The translations under genes were made by a program, and so were the position numbers. This document shows, in pieces, positions 20,536 to 30,604 of a stretch of 35,000 nt of DNA; within the stretch, counting starts at the first letter, position 1; every line of letters begins with the position of its first letter. A model generated the notes under the pieces. That model was not told where the DNA came from. It was given only the letters and a program-made list of their open reading frames with translations, and did not search any database. Source of the stretch: Cristatella mucedo (lineage: Eukaryota; Bryozoa; Phylactolaemata; Cristatellidae); NCBI GenBank assembly GCA_009760855.2, contig WPIO01000106.1, forward strand, positions 1,110,001 to 1,145,000, given 5' to 3'.

Positions 20536-20898
20536 CTCGCACCTGCAGTGTATGAGGCATGGTAGTATGCTGCAGGCTGCGTGCGCGTGAGCTTTCGAAT
20601 TTGTTTAGAATGACTCCGCTACGCAGCGAACGCACAATGGACTTCCTTTACAGCGTGCCGGATGCGAGGAGGTTCGGCGAGCGTGACTCACTCGCTCTAC
20701 GCAACGCCCACGCGCGCGCGACTCCAGGAGCCGGACGCTAGCTGGAGGACCTAGAACCTAGAACCGCAAGCAGCAGCGTTAAGATTGCCAGACTAAGGCG
20801 GCGCTCGTCGCGAGTTCTCACCTTTAATGATCGACTGGGTTCTAGCCCTTAAGGAATGCATGCAGGTCCAGTCAGAAATCGAGAATCGCAGCTGCCGC
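20536..20898. other. GC-rich unassigned stretch, probably the 5' part of unit 2
   Basis: No domain was recognised. The end (20852-20898) resembles 18065-18115 in unit 1. Confidence 0.35.
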
Positions 20899-20938
20899 AG
20901 TCGTTTACACGACCGACCGGTCGGTCGTGTAAACGACT
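20899..20938. repeat. Perfect 40-bp palindrome
   Basis: The half-site AGTCGTTTACACGACCGACC is followed with no spacer by its exact reverse complement. A (TA)n run starts directly after it at 20939. The sequence could extrude as a cruciform. Confidence 0.95.
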
Positions 20939-20960
20939 TATATATATATATATATATATA

Positions 20961-20999
20961 TGAATCAGTATGGAAATCCAGCCGCTGAGCCGCGAGACT

Positions 21000-21061
<62 letters not shown>

Positions 21062-21101
21062 AGTCTCGTGGCTCAGCGGCTGGATTTCCATACTGAATTC
21101 A
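20961..21101. repeat. 141-bp inverted repeat with (TA)n core
   Basis: Left arm 20961-21003 and right arm 21058-21101 are reverse complements apart from one mismatch and one single-base indel. The arm includes GTATGGAAATCCAGCCGC. The core is self-complementary (TA)n, so the whole segment can fold as one hairpin. No transposase or target-site duplication is visible. Confidence 0.93.
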
Positions 21102-21201
21102 GATACGATAGTGCGCTCGCATTGCCGTTTCGCCATCGTCGTTCAACTTCATTCCTAGATACAGCCACTCTTGCTAGGATCCGTGATTTGTGAATTACCA
21201 A

Positions 21202-21330
21202 ACGAAAAGCGTCCCGCAGCCGACGCGCGCGGGGGCCGGTCGACCCGAGGAGGCCTTGCGCGGGGGTCGGTCAACCTGAGTAGGCCTCGCGCGGGGGTCG
21301 ATCGACCTGAGGAGGCCTCACGCTTTTCGT
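21202..21330. repeat. Three 31-bp tandem units bracketed by 11-bp inverted repeats
   Basis: Units lie at 21227-21257, 21258-21288 and 21289-21319. Each starts GCGCGGGGG and contains AGGCCT near its end. ACGAAAAGCGT at 21202-21212 and its exact complement ACGCTTTTCGT at 21320-21330 flank the array. The layout resembles a small non-autonomous cassette, but no flanking duplication was seen. Confidence 0.85.
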
Positions 21331-21383
21331 ATTCGTAGCGTCGTCTCGTACCGCCTAGTGCTCGATCTCGCTCAAGCGCCCCC

Positions 21384-22620
21384 GCGAATCTCTCCAACTT
21401 GGTGGTCGTCAGATCTTCTAAAATCTCGGCGGTCCATCATAATGCTTGCCCGTGGAACTATCACTCAGCATGCAAAAATTCCCTATACAATAAATGGCAT
21501 GATTTCTGAACGACTCCTCGACCTGCTCACCCTGACGGAGAACTGGCTCAAGTCGGATGCCGGCCCGACCATAAACGACGCAACCCAGACAACGTTTTCC
21601 TTTATTATACCGTTAGATCGATCAAAACTGGCGGTAAAGTCACCGCTATTGCACGCCAATCCTTCACTGTTAAGCCATTAGCAGTCTTCACGAAGCACTC
21701 TTTCGAATCTCTTATTTTGAGTTCATCCGACAACAAGCTGCCAACGGCGGCAGTCGTCCATCGCCCATCAGGTACAAAGCCATCCTTTAGCTCAGATTTT
21801 GCTGACCTCATTTCGATTCTGAGTTGTGCAATAAATCAATCTTTCCCCTTTATGGATGACTTCGAAATTCATTTTGTTTTCGTGCACTGACTCGTGCTCA
21901 TTTTGTCTTGCTGTTCATGTACATGACCCTATTCACATCAGGGTCACACTCTCGACCTAATTTTCTCCCACAACTCTATGCTATCATTACCTATTGTAAC
22001 TAGACTCTGCTTATCTAACCGCACGCAGACCCCATTCAGTATACAATGTGTGGCCTCCTTCACATCTAAAATCTCTTGTGAATGGCGAAACCTCAAGAGC
22101 TGTCCGCGCGAGTATATCATCTCAGCCCAATCCCTCACGATCCATCGTCATTGGCATAATGTACAGCGAGACACTAGCTGATATTCTCAACGAGTTTGCA
22201 TCGCTGACAAAGCACATTGTGCATCTTCGCCCAGATGGCCTGTGGTTTACTGCAGACATTAAACTAGCTAGGCCTACGAAGTGCAAGCTTGGAGAAGCAT
22301 ACACAAGATCAGGACTGACTGTCAATCGTCGGGCATACGAGGACTTTGCAGATCGTACTAATCGGTCCAAAGGCAGAGGCCAAGTCTAGCTTCACCACAA
22401 CGTTGTTGAATCCCAGATGCACAATAACAAAATGCTAACGTCTACGATCAACCATCTTCTTAACCACTTCCATGTTAGCTCATTTCCTAGTTATTCTTGT
22501 GGTGATCTGGCTGATCGCTTCTCTAGCTTCTTTGTCAACAAGATGGACAAGATCAGGGAGTCCATCCCTAGGCTGGCAGCTTCCCTCTCGAACCATTCCC
22601 CCCAATTCCGCGCAGCATTT
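21384..22620 (+). pseudogene. Decayed L2-type endonuclease and linker, unit 2
   Basis: The region starts with the same AATCTCTC block as unit 1. It then reads LLDLLTLTENWLKSDAG (Glu of the TETWL-type motif kept), FSSDFADLISIL, and DDFEIHF where active LINE endonucleases have GDFNIH. Further on, LWFTADIKLARPTKCKLGEA and TRSGLTVNRRAYEDFADR (22230-22370) are the post-endonuclease region. [20 protein letters not shown] and [20 protein letters not shown] (22411-22570) match residues 10-62 of the intact ORF at 1840-3678. Several stops and frame changes make it inactive. The linker is cut off at 22621 by a (TA)n expansion. Confidence 0.82.
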
Positions 22621-22622
22621 CA

Positions 22623-22708
<86 letters not shown>

Positions 22709-22728
22709 TCATATATATCGGGTATGTA

Positions 22729-22817
<89 letters not shown>

Positions 22818-22858
22818 GTGTATATATATATATATATACAAATATGCATACACTGTAT
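22621..22858 (+). repeat. Compound (TA)n-(TG)n-(TA)n microsatellite
   Basis: (TA)n at about 22626-22681, (TG)n at 22684-22709, a short unique interval, then (TA)n with interruptions to about 22856. The long Tyr-Ile frames through it are repeat artefacts. Confidence 0.95.
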
Positions 22859-23779
22859 ATACTCAGCGTAAATGCTTCGTGAATGTAATTAATTTGTACT
22901 TTTTTTGAGCTCATGCGCGCTGCCAGTGAGTTAAGAAGTTGTCGTCGCTGCTATCTTGCTGCGTACGCTGTGTTGCCTCTTCAAGTATCTGCGTGGAGGT
23001 TTAAATGTTCCAGTGCTGTACGTTCGCATGAACGTGCTGATGGACCATGAGCCTGTCGGAGCCTACTGACAGCTATCGCTCGTGCCAGGCACCTCCAAAA
23101 AGGCACTAGAGGCAGCCTGCAGTTGCTGGCGCTCATAATAGGCGGCCAAGCTGGCGCACGAAAATAGTCGCATCCGGTAGGCTGATAGAGCACGAGCCTT
23201 GCATCGTTTGCTGCCGGCTGGGACCGCGGGCCAGCCGGGGAAGCACGACAGTGTAGAAGCGCCCAGCCGATTATCTCTACTCCCACAAGCTCTTGGTCAC
23301 TAATACATCGATTAGAAAAAAAAAACTCTTACAAAAGTTGACCAGGCGTGCCCTATCCCAGGACGGCCAGTCGTAGAGAAAGGCTGGGCGACGCTCATGG
23401 CGGCAGGCTTCGCGCGAAACCTTACCGCTCTGCTCTAGGGGAGGGGCGGGGCGGGGGGCGGTAGTCTAGCCACCCATGGCAAGCACCTCAAGGACGCTGA
23501 TGTTGGCGTCGTCTTTCTCGCAAGCGGCACTCCGCAAGTCGTCTTTAAAAGTCACGGATAAAGCCGGTAGATGTCAAACAAGGTCAAGCGCTATTCAACA
23601 TCGGCGCTGCAGACGATTCACAGTCTCTCTCGCTCTATGTCTATCCATTTTTCGCTCGCTCGCTCATAGAGTCGGCTAGCGGGCTGGTTTCGACGCTTCA
23701 CGCTCACTTGCACCGCTGCCGTTTGCATCATGCAGGTGTCGGTCTGCGCGTCAGTGGAGATACGAAGGTTCAATACATC
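22859..23779. other. Unassigned stretch
   Basis: No recognisable gene. A G-rich patch lies near 23440-23462 and short CpG-containing frames occur on both strands. The L2 RT sequence expected after 22620 is not found here. Confidence 0.4.
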
Positions 23780-23875
23780 ATCGTGCAGCTTCGCTGCTGT
23801 GGTCGGGAGTCCTAAACAAAGATAATCTAGAAGCGATGCAATAAACGCGTGAACTAGTTTGGCGATCACACTCCT
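23780..23875 (-). mobile_element. Small fragment of an L2-type RT C-terminal region
   Basis: The minus strand reads IAKLVHAFIASLLDY and then LGLPTTAAKL. This matches the KLVHAFVTSRLDFCNSLLTGLP region of L2-A and the SRLDYCNSLLAGLP of L2-B, with a small deletion. It is too short to assign to a subfamily and has no visible 3' end. Confidence 0.6.
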
Positions 23876-24785
23876 AGTGGTGCTAGCCCTCGTTTTGGCG
23901 ACGTTCTGTAGCTGAATGTGAGCTGCCGCTGAAAGTGAGCCGAATGGACAACAGAGGAGTTTTGCCCATCCAATGACAAGCTGTACTGCACTGCCGAATG
24001 AAAGCCTGTGACGCAGTGCGTGTATCTGCGAATTCGCGACTCCAGATCTAGGCGGCGCCCGGACACGGCACGCTAACGAAGGACACGCGGATTGACCTTT
24101 GCTGGCCGCTGGAAAGATGGCCAGATGCGTGCGCAGTTTTGGCAGCCATAGATCCTCTCCGGCGTCCCGATTTATGTGCTAATCCGGCGAGGAGGAGGCG
24201 ACAGCTCAGCATATCCCGAAAATTTATTTCCCATAAGCCAGCGAAGCCTAGATCATCACACTTCCGGCCACAGCCACAACCCCCATTCTTGCATCGTTTA
24301 AATGCCAGGTACCAGGACGCATTCTTTTCGCCCAGCGAAATTCCTGTTACCCGGCGAGCTTGTTTTCCTGTTCTTGGATCCGGCATCCTTTGTGTGCTAG
24401 CTCGCACAAGGTTCAGTCCGTGTTACTAGACGAAGGTCCTACCAACTGGGTGTCTCCGTTTTCACTTTAGCTTGCTGAGCTAAGCATTTCACTCGGTTGC
24501 ATTTGAACGATTTTCACAATGCAACACCGCGCTTGTCACTATAGATGCTGATCGATTCTTTTACGGCGAGCTGTGAAGGAACGGATACAGATTTAGTTCT
24601 CTTGAGAATCCAGCCCAACGACCTATTATTATTGTTACTACTATTCATTTTCTTATTTTCGTATTCCAGGTCGTTCTCAAATGAGCTGCAAAGAAGCTGA
24701 TGAAATTGAGCGCCAACAATAGGCAAACAAGCACGCATCTCTAAATTTCACACTAATCGTGCGTAGCCTTTGCATTACCTGGTGT
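23876..24785. other. Unassigned stretch
   Basis: No recognisable gene or repeat. A minus-strand frame at 24048-24407 contains a small Cys-rich CKNGGCGCGRKC motif that does not place it in a family. Confidence 0.4.
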
Positions 24786-24938
24786 AATAATAATAATGAT
24801 AATACATTTGCATAGCACCCTCAGAGAAGTTTCTATTTCTAGGCAATCTACGGATGCTAAAAAGGAAGCATGTCGTCATATCGTTAGCAGTAACATGCAC
24901 GGTGTCAGCACGCCGAAGACAAATGGCGAGGAACTACA
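24786..24938 (-). mobile_element. Older L2-A, 3' part, left of a nested insertion
   Basis: A TAATAATAATGATAAT tail is followed by a mutated 42-nt hairpin region (CACCCTCAGAGAAG...TTTCTAGGCA) and the 3' UTR landmarks AACATGCACGGTGTCAGCACGC. The sequence up to 24938 can be aligned with 1816-1848. The expected continuation reappears at 26640, on the far side of the plus-strand L2-A. Confidence 0.7.
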
Positions 24939-26639
24939 GAATAACTAACATCATTATCATGTCATTAGCCTTAGGTCATGTCCCAGCACCTTTCATAAAA
25001 GTTGTAGTAAGGCCACTTCTCAAGAAAGCGACCCTAGACCAAGAGAACTTTAAAAACTACCACCCAGTCTCCCTTCTACCATTCCTATCAAAGACACGGG
25101 AACGGGTCGTGGCAGACCAGCTAAACTCATATATCAAAACCTCCCACCTTGCTAGTAAGTTCCAGTCTAGCTTTAGAGCTAATCACTCCACAGAGTCAGC
25201 ATTGCTTAGGGTGTACAACGACCTACTTAGGAATGCAGACATGGGTAGAGTGTCTCTGCTTGTTTTGCTCGATCTTTCGGCAGCTTTTGAAACCATCGAT
25301 CACAAAGTTCTTCAAGAGCGCCTCTCATTTCGCCTGGGCATCACTGGCACTGCTCTGCAGTGGTTCAGGTCCTATCTCAGTGGAAGACTCCAGAGTATTG
25401 ACGTGAATGGACAAAGATCATCTGAAGTACCTCTGAAATATGGAGTACCTCAGGGCTCCGTGCTAGGTCCGTTTCTTTTCATGGTTTATACTCTCCCTCT
25501 TGCTGATGTGATTGCCAAGCACAACCTAGGCTTTCACTTCTATGCAGATGACACTCAGTTGTACCTTTGCTTTGATCCCTCCTAGCCTTCGAGCACCTTA
25601 AATTCTCTAAACTCACTTGCTGCATGCATTGATGACATCGGCACATGGATGGAAGCAAATTTTCTAAAACTAAACGATGATAAAACTAGCTTACTAGTTA
25701 TGGGCAAGCCCAGTGTGATTCAGAGATTGGAAAGGAGGACTCTCAAAATTGGCTCTGCCAGCATATCTCCTGTCGAATCAGCTCGAAATCTAGGTGTCAT
25801 ATTCCAAAGCGACCTCTCGTTAGACGACCATATCAGCTCCACAGTCAAATCTGTCTATTTTCAGCTTCATAACATTGCTAAAATTCGGACTTGTTTAGAT
25901 AAGGATACCACATCTAAGTTGGTCCATGCATTAGTGACATCTCGTCTCGATTTCTGCAACTCACTGCTTACTGGCCTACCAGCATGTGCGATCAGGTGAT
26001 TGCAGCTGGTGCAAAACTCTGCAGCTAGGCTTGTCTGTCGTGAGCGTCGCAGTTGCCACATTACTCCGCTTCTTGCCGACCTGCACTGGCTACCAGTCAA
26101 GCAACGGATTGACTTCAAGGTTTTGTCGCTCACTTTTAGGTCACTTCATTCTTTGACTCCAGCCTATCTCTCAGATATACTACCCCATCAGGCCAAGCAT
26201 CGTACCACCCGCTTTTCGGATTCCAGCAGTGCACAAATACCTCGTACAAACCTTAGATCCTTTGGAGACCGTGCATTTAGTTCGCATTCTCCCAAAGCTT
26301 AGAACTCCCTCCCGACCTGCGTCAGAACATCCCCTGACCTGACCATATTTAAAAGGAACTTGAAAACACATCTATTTAGGACAGCATTTAATGCGTCTAT
26401 GTGATTCGTCCTTGATGTGCTTATGCGTGCTGACACTGTGCATGCTGCCACTAACCACGTTTGCATGCTGACCCTGTGCATGTCACCCCTAACCATATTA
26501 TTCATTTTGTTTGTTTTTCAAGCATGATTTTACTTACCATTCAATTGCATTTCCCTTTGCAGCAAATGTAAAGCGCCTAGAGAGAGATTAAGTTCTCTGA
26601 GGGCGCTTTATCGAGTGCATTTTTATTATTATTATTAAT
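24939..26639 (+). mobile_element. Younger L2-A, plus strand, inserted into an older L2-A
   Basis: The copy begins near 24945 (TAACATCATTATCATGTCATTAGCC, matching residue ~127 of the intact ORF). It runs through the whole RT, the 3' UTR and the 42-nt hairpin (26569-26610), and ends in TTTTTATTATTATTATTAATG. Both flanks are pieces of an oppositely oriented L2-A that would be continuous without it, so it inserted into that element. It lacks endonuclease and linker. Confidence 0.88.
24945..26404 (+). pseudogene. L2-type reverse transcriptase frame with three nonsense codons
   Basis: One frame is kept from the truncation point to the normal stop at 26402-26404. It carries LLDLSAAFETIDH, YGVPQGSVLGP, FYADDTQLYLCFDPS, KLNDDKTSLLVMG, NLGVIFQSDLSLDDH, SRLDFCNSLLTGLP and LHWLPVKQRIDF. 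Three in-frame stops interrupt it: after FDPS (25583-25585 region), after CAIR (25997-25999) and after HSPKA (26300-26302). Each fits a single transition from the codon in the intact copy (CAG, CGA and TGG). No frameshift was found. The catalytic Asp residues remain, but FDTIDH reads FETIDH. It is inactive as it stands. Confidence 0.88.
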
Positions 26640-26785
26640 GTTGCGAGAAACAATTGCGATTTTAGCATACTTTTTAATGCATTTCAAGTCAAGGAGATGT
26701 CGAAATATCAGTCGGGAGTGAGTTCCCGGCATTGAGAGCACAGGAACTGAAGGCATGGCTGTCTGTAGCCATTTATGGCTCAGTG
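26640..26785 (-). mobile_element. Older L2-A, right of the nested insertion
   Basis: CTTTTTAATGCATTTCAAGTCAAGG, then AGTCGGGAGTGAGTTCCCGGC and ACTGAAGGCA, match the minus-strand L2-A region at 1887-1975 and 7556-7640. This is the stretch that should follow the fragment at 24786-24938. The match fades after about 26785. Confidence 0.7.
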
Positions 26786-28178
26786 TAAAGATCGTAAGGC
26801 ATGTGGAAAGACAGCTCAAAGAAGAAAATTAATGAATGAAGTGGGCCAAAAAAATCATCCGATACGCCTCATTTGACGTAGTGGCAAAGTCGTTCTCTTG
26901 ACTTGAAGTATTCCGTACGAAAGCCATAATTGCGAGCGCGTAGGAATCTGTTCTGTAATCAAGCCCCCCCCCCGCTGATTTTCCTTGGTGGTGCGCCGGC
27001 CGCGCCAATAAGACGGAAGTGGCCGCCGGTACGGAACGGAATGATTCGGAGAAGAGTAAAGCCAAATGGGAATGTTGTTTTTTTGAAAAAGTATCACTAT
27101 TACAGTTCATAACTCCAGTATCTCATTGATCTCGAGCAACACACGAGCCGCTTAGTACGTACCGAAGAGCTTATAGTCGCTTTTTGATGTTCCTCTACTT
27201 ATTACGTGCTTGCCGTTGAAGCAAAAGCACATCTGACATGCTAAGCGCCAACTATTGGCCACGGCGGGATTTTGCGCTTAGCTAAAGCATCCGGGCGCAA
27301 AATGTACACGCTCAACACCCGAGTCTCAGCCGCGCACATTCCGAAGCTCGCCTGCTTACGCGGTCCGCTGCGCATTCGCGGCGCAGCCTCGATCTGACAT
27401 CTTGCAGCCGGCGAAAAGGACGAGGAATTCGGAGTGATGCCACACATGAAAATACGATAAGTAAGCCGATTAGTATTTTTTTTTACATTGACTAGCACCA
27501 GTGAGAAAATTCGGCACGCTCTGTTTCGCTCGCGATGGCTTTCGCTCCAAGCTGGATTCTACATCTTCTGCACCTGGGGTTTCATTCCATCGAAACCAAA
27601 GTTAAATCGCGCTATTTCTTTGACATGGATAGTCCACGATTTGCCCAATACTCCTAGGTTTTAGCGAGTCGATTGAGCCGCCAGCTTGAACCGCTGCCCG
27701 CTGACGCAGGTATTGGACGATTAGTGCACCTGCAGTCTAAGTGCAAGCGTGCGCCTTCGCTTGCGATTGAGTTTTTAACTACCTTTAATTGTAACTCGGT
27801 ATTAAATTCCGCTCTTGTATGTTGGTAATGATACAAATCTATGTACCACCCAAAAGAAGCCGATCTCTCTCAGGGCATTTCGTATGTGCCGACAGAAGGC
27901 TTTTCGATCGATTAGTGCGTGCGCAGTTCCTGATCGTCTGCAGCGCACAAAGGAAAAATGTGCCCCCCTGGAGCGAGCAGAGGCTGAGAGGAATGGGTAG
28001 ATTTTTGGCTTCTTTTGAAAGTTTTCAAATTATGAGGCAATGTGCAGCTATTCAGTAATGTTGCGATCGTCGGCCATGTCATACAGCGAGTGTGAGTTTT
28101 CTTCTCACGCACTTTCTGTATTTAAACGGAAAAATATTTCGTTTAGCATGGTTGACACAGTGATCAGCTCGGGGAAGG
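26786..28178. other. Unassigned stretch
   Basis: No recognisable gene. Overlapping short frames occur around 26829-27112, 27241-27498 and 27815-28112, none with a domain signal. A (C)9-10 run lies near 26965. I see no repeat partner elsewhere in the window. Confidence 0.4.
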
Positions 28179-28291
28179 CTACCTCTAGCGAGTCACTCTT
28201 TCACGGAGCTTAAGCATTTTACCTTTAAGCGTAGGCATCTTACCCTTTAACTTAAGGCGAACTACCTCTACAGAGTCACTCTTTCACCGAG
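28179..28291 (+). repeat. Short imperfect direct repeat
   Basis: Thirty bases starting CTACCTCTA and containing GAGTCACTCTTTCAC occur at 28179-28208 and 28262-28291 with three differences. The interval also holds repeated TTACC-TTTAA motifs, so the whole segment may be a decayed local duplication. Confidence 0.6.
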
Positions 28292-29109
28292 AATCTCACT
28301 TTTAGCCCCCAAGCACCGCACGTCTTTCTGTACAGTTCAGTTTGACCTGTCCGTAAGGCGGCTTTTTGTCGCTGAAAAGCACCGCCACCGCCGTTTAATG
28401 TGTAAGAAATACTATGAAAGGTGCGCTTTACCGGCTGCATTGGTGCTGGATGAAAGCGTCTGCAGAGTGCTAAGCAATCTCAACATATTCTCGACGTCGT
28501 AATCGTTTTCTAGCCGACTGAAGGCCAGGTATAAATGTGAAGCAGGCAGGTAACAAGGCTTGAGTTATGAGATATTGCAGACTTTGCAGCACGTCTGCTG
28601 TTAATGCAGTTGGTGTTCAACAACTTGGGGAAGAAAGTGACTTAGTCCTACACTACACAAGGAAAGCATACATCAGTGAGACACAAGCTCAAAAATCTGA
28701 CAATTGCTGTAATAATAATAAGGATAATAATAGTAATGTAAATTTTTACAGCCTTGCTAATCTCTTCCTAACTACTTAACATATCGTATAACAGTAGAAG
28801 TGTGATCAGTGATAGCACCATTAAGAGGTCCAACATAACTTCGTGAGTAGGATGCATGCAAGCTTGCTTAGATGTTCAAGTCAAAAATGAAAGTGCAAAG
28901 AGGCAACATTACCAGAAAATGGCAACTGCTGCTGCCGCTGCTGCTAAGGCATAGATTTGCTTTTCTGCTAGCGACTTGAGGAACATTAGGTAAATGAATT
29001 GTCGTTTGAAAAACATCTTGGGTAGTATTCATTAAATGAGTATTGGAATTCATAGCAGGTAAATGGGGAATTCAGGGAGAGGACCGGGTTTCTGACAATG
29101 AGGACGCTA
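28292..29109. other. Unassigned stretch
   Basis: No recognisable gene or repeat. A short AATAATAATAAG patch lies near 28710. Confidence 0.4.
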
Positions 29110-29222
29110 GCATGTAACCTAACCATTTGTTAATGCTTCCTTTACTTTACATGTAAAGTGTCTAGAAAGAAATTAGGCTCTCGGATGGGGTTATACAAAT
29201 GTAGTAACAATATTATTATTAT
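29110..29222 (+). mobile_element. Decayed L2-A 3' end
   Basis: The L2-A 3' end is recognisable on the plus strand: CTAGCATGTAACCTAACCAT, TTACATGTAAAGTGTCTAGA, GGCTCTCGGATGGGG and an ATATTATTATTATG tail. The 42-nt hairpin is largely destroyed by substitutions, so this is an old copy. Confidence 0.65.
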
Positions 29223-29397
29223 GCTGCGGTTGTCCGCTGTCTTGCTGAATGGCACAGAAGCGTGGATTCACAACTGGGCGGCTGAGATTCTCTTCAGTCA
29301 GAGGCGAGAAAGAAAAAGGGACAGTCAGAGGATGGAGTGATGGCTGAGGGGATGTAAGCAGCAAGCCACACGGGAAGGCCAGAGGTGAAGAATATTT
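29223..29397. other. Unassigned stretch
   Basis: No recognisable gene or repeat. Confidence 0.4.
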
Positions 29398-29431
29398 ACA
29401 GTTAATATATATACGTATATGTATTAACTGT
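29398..29431. repeat. 34-bp near-perfect palindrome
   Basis: ACAGTTAATA at 29398-29407 pairs with TATTAACTGT at 29422-29431. The 14-base centre is itself almost self-complementary around ACGT. Only one base pair is mismatched. Confidence 0.8.
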
Positions 29432-29802
29432 TAATACTTTTTTTAGATTAATAAAAGGAATATTTAATGACGCAGAGCATGCAAGATGACGAGCAACCGA
29501 ATGGCCTTGACCAGTTGCTGCCACCTTCACTCTGTTGACCCCGAGAGTGTAACGGTCCCACTCTCGCAGCGCTGCACGTGAAAGCACGACGAAATGCCAT
29601 TCACTTTGGAAAGACTTATTTATGTACGCCTTCATCCCTGGTCGCGTGCCGCGTCGCTGCCTGCGCCGCCTCACGGATCTTTGCCGCCAGAGACCAATGA
29701 ACACTCGGGCACTCTATAATGCCACAAAGCCAGCTACAGGAACGCTGGTGGTGCAGTTTTCCGAAAGCAAGTCGCTCTGCTTTATTTTGTCTCGCCCCTC
29801 AG

Positions 29803-29850
<48 letters not shown>

Positions 29851-30334
29851 GCGTGCACGCTCGCTGCCAGCATGCCAGAAGGAATCAGACAGCGCCAGCA
29901 CTGGCTGCAGGGGCGGCTGTTCCATGACCCTGTCTCACCCTTCTGCTGGTAACCCCTTCTGCAGTCGGACCCGTGCTGCTGCTGCTCTGGCCTCTGCCTC
30001 TGCCTATATCCACCGCTTATTCAGTCCAGAGTCCGCTGGCCAGAGCAGCCTCAAAGAACTTCCGGTTCAATTCGGCAATACGCGCTTCGTCGGCATTCGC
30101 ACAAAGGACGCCGCCACGTGCACCGGATGCTTGCTTCTGCTCCGCGGTCCCACCCGTGGCGGAGTAGCTGGGGCGGGGCTGCCGTTGCCTGCCGGCGGCA
30201 GCCAATCTCTTGGCAACTGTCGTTGCTGCACTGCCTGGACAGTGCCTGGGAAGTGACAGTCAGGTTCTGAACCCAGAAAGACTGGCCCAACGCTGAAGCA
30301 GGAAGCAAGCAGAGATCAGAAAGGGAATGCATCA
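29432..30334. other. Unassigned stretch with a (CT)n run
   Basis: A (CT)n microsatellite lies at about 29804-29849. The 29870-30250 part is GC-rich with overlapping short frames on both strands, but no domain was recognised. Confidence 0.45.
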
Positions 30335-30568
30335 GCAGAAACGTTTTGCTTGGAGCATGCGGGCTGATGCTGTGCCGCGAGCTGCGGCTGATTGTGATTG
30401 ATATTTGCACGCTGGTCGTGTGCATGCTGCCTCTTGCCGTATTATAATTGTTGACATTGAGCATGCTACCGCTAACCGTTCGGTCATGCTTCTTTTAATG
30501 GATATGTAAAGTATCTCGAAAGATACCAAGTTCTCTAAGGGCTCTATACACATTTATTATTAGTATTG
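30335..30568 (+). mobile_element. Decayed L2-A 3' UTR and 3' end
   Basis: The 3' UTR order of L2-A is kept on the plus strand: GCTGATGCTGTGC, GTGCATGCTGCC, GCATGCTACCGCTAACCGTTCGGTCATGC, TATGTAAAGTATCTCGAAAG and AAGTTCTCTAAGGGCTCTATA. A TTTATTATTAGTATT tail follows. It is more diverged than the copies at 4.5 and 26.5 kb. Confidence 0.75.
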
Positions 30569-30604
30569 TATATGTTCATATTTAAATAGATGGATGAACA
30601 GAAC

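Noticed and set aside
20849-21193. Tyr-Ile repeat frames (also 22417-22908)
   Set aside because: They are translations of (TA)n microsatellites. Only the non-repeat N-terminal part at 22417-22570 is meaningful, as L2 linker.
24048-24407. Minus frame with a Cys-rich CKNGGCGCGRKC motif
   Set aside because: The motif is too short to assign to any zinc-binding family, and the rest of the frame looks random.
24786-24945. Twin-priming (5' inversion) as the cause of the opposite-facing L2-A pieces
   Set aside because: The inverted piece is a 3' end with its own tail, and its continuation lies on the far side of the plus-strand copy. Nested insertion explains it better.
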